A stretch of DNA of 21,695 nt, taken from positions 1-21,695 of the IMG/VR virus record IMGVR_UViG_3300025896_000211. One strand, 5' to 3'. Below the pieces are notes generated by a model. The model was given only the letters and a program-made list of their open reading frames with translations, searched no databases and was not told the DNA's origin. Positions 19,701-21,695 of the stretch are shown here, piece by piece; the first letter of the stretch is position 1; each line of letters begins with the position of its first letter. The position numbers and the translations under genes are program-made. This DNA comes from a virus.

Positions 19701-21695
19701 CAGGTACCGGCACTCCATACGACTTGGATGCTTACACAACTGCATTTGATTTAGATAATACCGGAGCTGTTGTTACCCGTTATTATTATTGGGTAAGAAA
19801 TACTGACACTATCGTTGACAAAAAAGAAAAGACTCTTACTGATTCAGTTATCGCGTCTTATATTTCTAATCCTCAAAGTTCGGGAATAAGTTTCTTTGCA
19901 CCGTTCAGTCCGAATGTGTTTGGTTTATATAACTGTAACGAATTTATCAATTCAACTACAACTAGTGTTCACGTTGGATTTAAATCAGGTAACAATGACG
20001 ATACAGTACATAATCAATTCCAACTTATCAGAGATGGTTTTGCAGGTGATTTCTTAACTGGATTCCCTACATCTGTTAACACAATTACTGATCCGCAAGA
20101 CTTGTATCTAAAGATGCTAGAAAGCTTATCAGGAGTTGACAATCAAGGACAAGTTTTACCTAATCCATATTTGCCAAGTCAGTTAAGAACTGGTGTATTA
20201 AAAAGACCAAATCAAAGTTTCTTTATTGATAGATTATCTGCGTTAGAAAATTACTGTAACTATGCAAATAGAGTATTGTTACAGTATCCAATTACTGAAA
20301 TCAAAAATCCAAGCTTCTTGAATTTGGGAGTTACTGCAACTGCCGGAGCTGGCGCCCCAATCATGTTTACTACATCGGGTGAGTACTTTGATACTAATGA
20401 TTACTGGGAATATGTTTATTGGTACGCTGCTGGATTTAGTAATAACACTAGAACTGATCTAGAAGTTCCAAAATATTATGACTTAGTAAAACTTAATGCT
20501 GTTGAGAATATGGTTGTTGGTGTACTCAGCAACAGTGACGGGAAGCGTGAAATCTATAAGTACACTTCGGGTGAATGGATTAGAGTTGGCCTTCAACAAG
20601 GTACTATTCAAATCAAGAGTTCACTATGGGATTATAGTTTGGTTAATCGCGGATTTGGCAGCGAGTTCTTTGATACTATGATGTTTGATAATTATCCTTC
20701 AACTGAAACCATGTACATTATACGTGGCTTGAATGAAGAAGTATTTACCGGCGATTTGTTAGTACATCGCAACAAGAGTTTAATTTTGTTATTTGAATAC
20801 ATTACCGGTGAAAGCACTGAATCACAAAACTATTTGCCTTGGCTGAATAAAACAAGTTTCATGAATGTTCAACATACTATGCGTGAACTAACTGATACTA
20901 CTTTATATCAAAGTGACGATGAAGTTTTCTTAGAAGGTTACTTGAATGAAGTTAAACCATATCACGTTATCATTAAAGAGTTCAGCCTAAGATATACACG
21001 CACTGAAGTTTATAACAGTAATGTTACTGACTTTGATTTACCTGCAATGTTTAACGCTAAGCTAGAAAGATTTACGACACCTGAATTAACATTTGTTAGT
21101 ACAGCAGGTGACGACCAATTCTTACCTTTGGATGATATTTGGTCCACTAATATAAATTACGCAACTTGGTTTGAAAATTACGGACTTGCTTTAACCGGTA
21201 GCATTGCCTCTGAAATAACTAGAGTCAATAGTTATGTGTACTTAACTTCAAATCAAATTGAAGTTAATAATGCATTTGGATTTCCAATATCGGGTACAAT
21301 TAGAATAGATCAAGAAATAATCGGTTATTCAAACGTAGATCGTGATAACGGAATATTGTTTGGATTATCAAGAGGATTACAAGACTCACCTGTATCAGAT
21401 CACGCAGAAAATTCAATAATTTATATGGATCTACCAGGAGCAATCGTACTTAACTCAGGTAGAGATTACATTGACCCACCTGTTATTACAGCTTATATAG
21501 ATACTGCCATCTATCCAGCACCAAGAACAGTTGCAAAATTGCGACCAATCATGCTAGCCGGACAAGTAATTGGGGTAACAGTAATTAATCCGGGTAGTGG
21601 TTACGCGATTACACCTGAGCTAATCGTTGCTCCTTCGGTTGCAGTAGAATTTGCAGATACTGACATAAACTACATTGAATATACTATAACTGCTG
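10730..21695 (+). CDS. Giant modular virion structural protein downstream of gp6 (3' end outside window)
   Basis: I followed this frame codon by codon from ATG 10730 to the right edge without a stop: at least 3655 residues. TTGGA seven to eleven bases upstream is a weak ribosome-binding site. The N-terminus (VRTLEFLPDIFRTTPNQQFL, then LDQLVQQPNITRMQGYIGRQ, and YSWDSFTDLDKLINFNQYYW) matches large uncharacterised structural proteins I recall from T4-like marine phages. Further blocks are a cupredoxin-like segment (168-246), WSRSNRWFHVGV and RAKRPIIEFYPNIKLFD (about 530-580), QPPLFDIFDQNG (about 704), GNWKGIYRWYYD (about 1285), VPYGTEFNSAQALAEF through DWNQIISEVLYWIQSGWEVG (about 1610-1675), IVFDNTTIFNDLLFDPSTG (about 1752-1770), a probable beta-propeller (2215-2854), EVKPYHVIIKEFSLRYTR (about 3407-3424), TDFDLP, and IRIDQEIIGYSNVDRD (about 3524). 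It occupies the place of gp7 in T4, but I see no gp7 signature. Probably a peripheral wedge or fibre-like baseplate component; function unknown. Confidence 0.85.
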   Translation, partial: MVTKVRTLEFLPDIFRTTPNQQFLTATLDQLVQQPNITRMQGYIGRQFEYGINSNDSYITEPTKARTNYQLEPAVVFTKEQTSTASDFITYPEMLDSLKLEGGPVAKNSSLFSNQFYSWDSFTDLDKLINFNQYYWLPNGPDPVEVRPSILDYLVDYNVSQDITNAFTFTADNEVVEGLNPTLTLLRGGKYTFSTKQFGNFWIQTIPGITGTDPNRPNISTRSIFGVTANGAQNNETITFQVPAVDAQNSDVYPGNNRVDLVATVPFDKIHGKRLSEVQNIDGITILNNKSLMFYGFPSATVGNITRLYDDELFDGDINTIVSFDEVDQTDVTTKFYRIVYNDGTNPGDPVIILSEIGSIPTNEKITVSYGTLFSTTDFVKNPYGVISIIPTVTAPISTLYYQDGTNPSKFGIIKLIEGQTNNFIDLDSEVLGKKTYVSPNGVTFTNGLKVTFSGNIFPASYQTGQYYVEGVGSSITLHSVLDYVVPEKFTQQVYSAYDIDPYDTSNFGSTVNVPVLKDYITVSRNANSKNAWSRSNRWFHVGVLTEVVKHNSTASVLAVLNSDASRAKRPIIEFYPNIKLFDSGTVGKGKVSFIDTTSTDAFNQVSGTTSYFPDGSQFQLTEGSTIIFANDKNLSVRNKIYSVNFVSITGSSAPVISLAKTVNGDVTFDDQVVIFEGDQNKGKSFYFDGSNWKEAQQKINVNQPPLFDIFDQNGLSLSDTDYYQSSDFLGCTLFEYAIGTGSDDIVLGFPLKYNTVNNIGDIGFSVSLNANTFNYVVNNQSVTEKVSIGYPHLFNNRTDFSRQLGWQTAAGESFQYQAFDFSYNPASLNNAEFLCDVPAKASGSTNWQPIRVIVNSTVLAQSQYIAVVTDSATTITLNTNPTTDTQIQILIYSDVASTSGAYYTIPSNLANNPFNTQISTLNLGDVRGHYQSICVNSNQIQGTIFGPNNFRDLGNLVPFGNKIIQSSAPLPLMGAFLRNKNYNLIDSLTYSGDEYVKFKTLLLDTINKTSYDVLQSNASILDDALNQIAAYKSESNSFFWSDMLPNRSAQTSNTYRYNSAASNVFYSLSKIYDFTSANYDSVLVYLIRTVQGVTRTIQLVRGKDYIVSSTDPKVTIFASLQLGDHIVINEYNQTYGSFVPNTPTKLGFLPAAVPEIVLETNYLSPTYFIKGHDGSLTKLYGSYNEGFLEDFRDRALFEFELRIYNNIKVDAALPVLADDVFPGQFRTTSYSYSDIMGLYSIFFLNWVGKNRVEYKPQYYLTDNQYTWNYNQTASKLDTTNFKQGNWKGIYRWYYDTVTPDSTPWEMIGYVSKPLWWETRYGEAPYTSDNLLLWNDMELGFDYNGGDSRILPHKARPGLLNVLPVDSEGKLAGPMNAVVGSYDSVSFSRDWKVGDCGPAEYSYLKSSTWAFDLVKILALCKPAKFFALGQNLDTYKFNAEFNQYLVNDRYRLSTVSSVDYGSGKAQHSYLNWIVDYVQSTGATGTDKLNSLLSNLDVRLTYRLAGFSDKDLLNFYVERSYSDRTSTSTNNTKSLMVPNESYSVLLHENQPFSNIQYSGVIVQKTENGFKVYGNSQNKIYFTTFSPLINGNYRNITVSDLTVFVSKNFTKTEIIVPYGTEFNSAQALAEFIANYGRYLTEQGIKFENIENNIVIDWNQIISEVLYWIQSGWEVGAVINVNPIAKQLVIDKESSIVQPLTIQNQNYILNQDLIPIQLKDMAINRDGTIFTAAPLNDGDAISYFTVNLSNIEHAIVFDNTTIFNDLLFDPSTGLRQNRMMVKGRKTAEWTGTLDTQGFILNQDNIQEWAVNTKYTKGIIVKFKNDYWLANSIIQPSDSFQQQYWVKTPYEKIQKGLLPNASSRAYEASLFYDSTLSNLDSDSDILSFSLIGYRPRNYLASANISEISQVGFYKSFIAEKGSKNSLTSVEGITLSTGALQFTAYENWAIRTGQYGGVLNQNFIEFKLDEKQLRGNPNIVGIVDDSTPAGLMQVVPLYSLTNYNQPIANTDILPVRSNSELIQLPTAGYVNFNDVAMNAFTFMGLNDTSAPISELYKNEYVWVADHKGTWNVYTPVPVTFSKSPVQAVRVNNNLNSTVTVLFDNPHGLVSDDLIMILNFGSTVDGLYEVLNVNGNNSVVISLSLPASIQTTNGTGIVAKFESQRVATPKDIESLALLDSEFVKNKVWVDNGVNGDWAVYRKSINYKHLDGLTKPESTLTFGSSMVYDKRQGYFVGDAEAGVVYQYSHFNNRFALDNTFVKSAGFGAAMAKSNSTLVITQPQNGRDSNNIAVASIIRVYSLVSTSKIQTVALQQEITFASKLVGNAITLSGDSKWMFVSATASNEVLVYSRNYNPTLVATELYTDVNIAAGDNSFVIAGENAATFTPGTNVSFSNMLTGKTYLVVTSKYESSTDRTTIYLDSAIATDVTSGTAVYTATFEFVLTKTLTVSNLASNDKFGYSLSTNYDGSKLFVGTPEKDFSSTYTNTGFVYMFDRTCQIFEHSYNTLVGQSTVFTLAWQPATTLTVTLNGVELQSSQFTLTDIVKLSIKVQVNAGDIVKVSSSDFINTQTLSGYTESATPRVGIKFGNSIDNNTSANEFIVGAPFDISESNIEGSVYRYTNGGKKYGIIIGETAVNLTAAATILINGYAVTLPAGTVNGAVTAINNANVTNVKASATTDSKLIIQLINLDLSPINDKLSINVFDKTVLVDLGIVEYKLTQILHDINQQNATQFGYTVKYNEHNSFVVSAPVGIRYTSTSFDFTDDEVYTNDTIFDNNFTVWVDNFDNAGAVYMFDYLPAYNESLTNTGKFVLAQTINDTISQIGPRPYYGETLAFSDYTVVVGSPTYYSGTVNGSVTAYQNAENQPNWSIYRTSEQVVDINKLQSIQLFDNTTNEKLDSLDYIDPLQGKLFGVVRENLDFISNIDPAGYNTEIRNNKIVWAENFVGKLWFDTTYTRFVDYHQNDVVYNSEYWANVFPGSTVAIYTWIESDVMPMNYAGTGTPYDLDAYTTAFDLDNTGAVVTRYYYWVRNTDTIVDKKEKTLTDSVIASYISNPQSSGISFFAPFSPNVFGLYNCNEFINSTTTSVHVGFKSGNNDDTVHNQFQLIRDGFAGDFLTGFPTSVNTITDPQDLYLKMLESLSGVDNQGQVLPNPYLPSQLRTGVLKRPNQSFFIDRLSALENYCNYANRVLLQYPITEIKNPSFLNLGVTATAGAGAPIMFTTSGEYFDTNDYWEYVYWYAAGFSNNTRTDLEVPKYYDLVKLNAVENMVVGVLSNSDGKREIYKYTSGEWIRVGLQQGTIQIKSSLWDYSLVNRGFGSEFFDTMMFDNYPSTETMYIIRGLNEEVFTGDLLVHRNKSLILLFEYITGESTESQNYLPWLNKTSFMNVQHTMRELTDTTLYQSDDEVFLEGYLNEVKPYHVIIKEFSLRYTRTEVYNSNVTDFDLPAMFNAKLERFTTPELTFVSTAGDDQFLPLDDIWSTNINYATWFENYGLALTGSIASEITRVNSYVYLTSNQIEVNNAFGFPISGTIRIDQEIIGYSNVDRDNGILFGLSRGLQDSPVSDHAENSIIYMDLPGAIVLNSGRDYIDPPVITAYIDTAIYPAPRTVAKLRPIMLAGQVIGVTVINPGSGYAITPELIVAPSVAVEFADTDINYIEYTITA
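11231..11467 (+). other. Cupredoxin-like segment in the giant protein
   Basis: Residues 168-246 of the giant protein read as a short beta-sandwich: NPTLTLLRGGKYTFSTKQFG, NFWIQTIPGITG, STRSIFGVTANGAQNNETIT and TFQVP. The spacing of 'L-x-R-G-x-x-Y-T-F', 'F-W-I-Q-T' and 'G-x-x-x-F-x-V-P' resembles cupredoxin domains. No His-Cys-His-Met copper ligands are visible, so if the fold is right it is structural rather than redox-active. The call rests on pattern recognition only. Confidence 0.45.
17372..19291 (+). repeat. Seven degenerate FG-GAP-type repeats in the giant protein, probable beta-propeller
   Basis: Residues 2215-2854 contain seven diverged units of pattern (F/Y)G-x-S ... hydrophobic-VG-x-P ... 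G-x-V-Y-x-(Y/F). Approximate DNA spans: 17372-17461 (FGSSMVYDKRQGYFVGDAEA), 17504-17617 (FGAAMAKSNSTLVITQPQNG), 17678-17764 (SGDSKWMFVSATASNEVLVY), 18083-18196 (FGYSLSTNYDGSKLFVGTPE), 18467-18580 (FGNSIDNNTSANEFIVGAPF), 19031-19099 (FTVWVDNFDNAGAVYMFDYL) and 19196-19291 (YGETLAFSDYTVVVGSPTYY). Units 3 and 6 are weakest. Seven units is the number for an integrin-type propeller. Units 3-4, 4-5 and 5-6 are separated by roughly 90-150 extra residues, i.e. inserted beta-rich domains. The D-x-D-x-D calcium loops of classical FG-GAP repeats are mostly absent. Confidence 0.55.
18638..18772 (+). other. Flagellin/hook IN-motif-like insertion between propeller repeats 5 and 6
   Basis: Residues 2637-2681 read ILINGYAVTLPAGTVNGAVT, then AINNANVTNVKAS and KLIIQLI. 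This matches the layout of the Flagellin_IN motif of hook-associated proteins: a strand ending ING, a second strand, a helix ending AIN, then V-x-A-S and a final L-x-I strand. The segment sits in the longest inter-blade insertion. It is short and the match is by eye. Confidence 0.4.

Noticed and set aside
10730-21695. Naming the giant gene gp7
   Set aside because: Position fits, but I see no gp7 sequence signature and the length is more than three times T4 gp7.

Overview
The window is the baseplate module of a T4-like contractile-tailed phage (myovirus). All genes are on the + strand, packed almost end to end, with AT-rich coding sequence throughout. The closest resemblance I recognise is to marine and freshwater T4-like phages (cyanophage and pelagiphage relatives and uncultured environmental genomes) rather than to enterobacterial T4. 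The reasons are a 99-residue gp53, a gp6 much longer than T4's, a gp5-like spike without a visible lysozyme, and a giant structural gene after gp6. No host, integration, tRNA, CRISPR or mobile-element sequence is visible, and the host cannot be named from this sequence.

Layout: (1) 1-821, the 3' part of a conserved virion protein, probably a tube-initiator/cap-type baseplate protein; (2) 821-1120, gp53 baseplate wedge; (3) 1142-3718, an 858-aa probable central hub protein; (4) 3728-6844, a 1038-aa gp5-like hub/spike protein with an OB-fold, a beta-helix, an Ala/Ser-rich arm and a C-terminal coiled coil; (5) 6862-7311, gp25 wedge/sheath initiator; (6) 7312-7367, a 56-bp gap with a T4-late-type promoter candidate; (7) 7368-10718, gp6 wedge; (8) 10730 to the right edge, one uninterrupted reading frame of at least 3655 codons encoding a giant modular structural protein cut off by the window. 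Apart from the gap before gp6, intergenic gaps are about 9-21 bp or the genes overlap, so there is no gene-free stretch over 300 bases.

The genes fit one job. Gp5-like spike and hub form the centre of the baseplate, gp25, gp6 and gp53 form the wedges around it, the 5' protein probably sits where the tube starts, and the giant protein is probably a peripheral wedge or fibre-like component. The order 53-hub-5-25-6 argues for a co-transcribed late operon.

The most notable content is inside the giant protein. It has a cupredoxin-like N-terminal segment and a run of seven degenerate FG-GAP-type repeats compatible with one seven-bladed beta-propeller. The propeller is interrupted by inserted beta-rich segments, one of which resembles the flagellin/hook IN motif. 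The gp5-like protein lacks a recognisable lysozyme and instead carries about 620 residues of uncharacterised C-terminal sequence. I see no sign of a defence system, retroelement or other accessory island.
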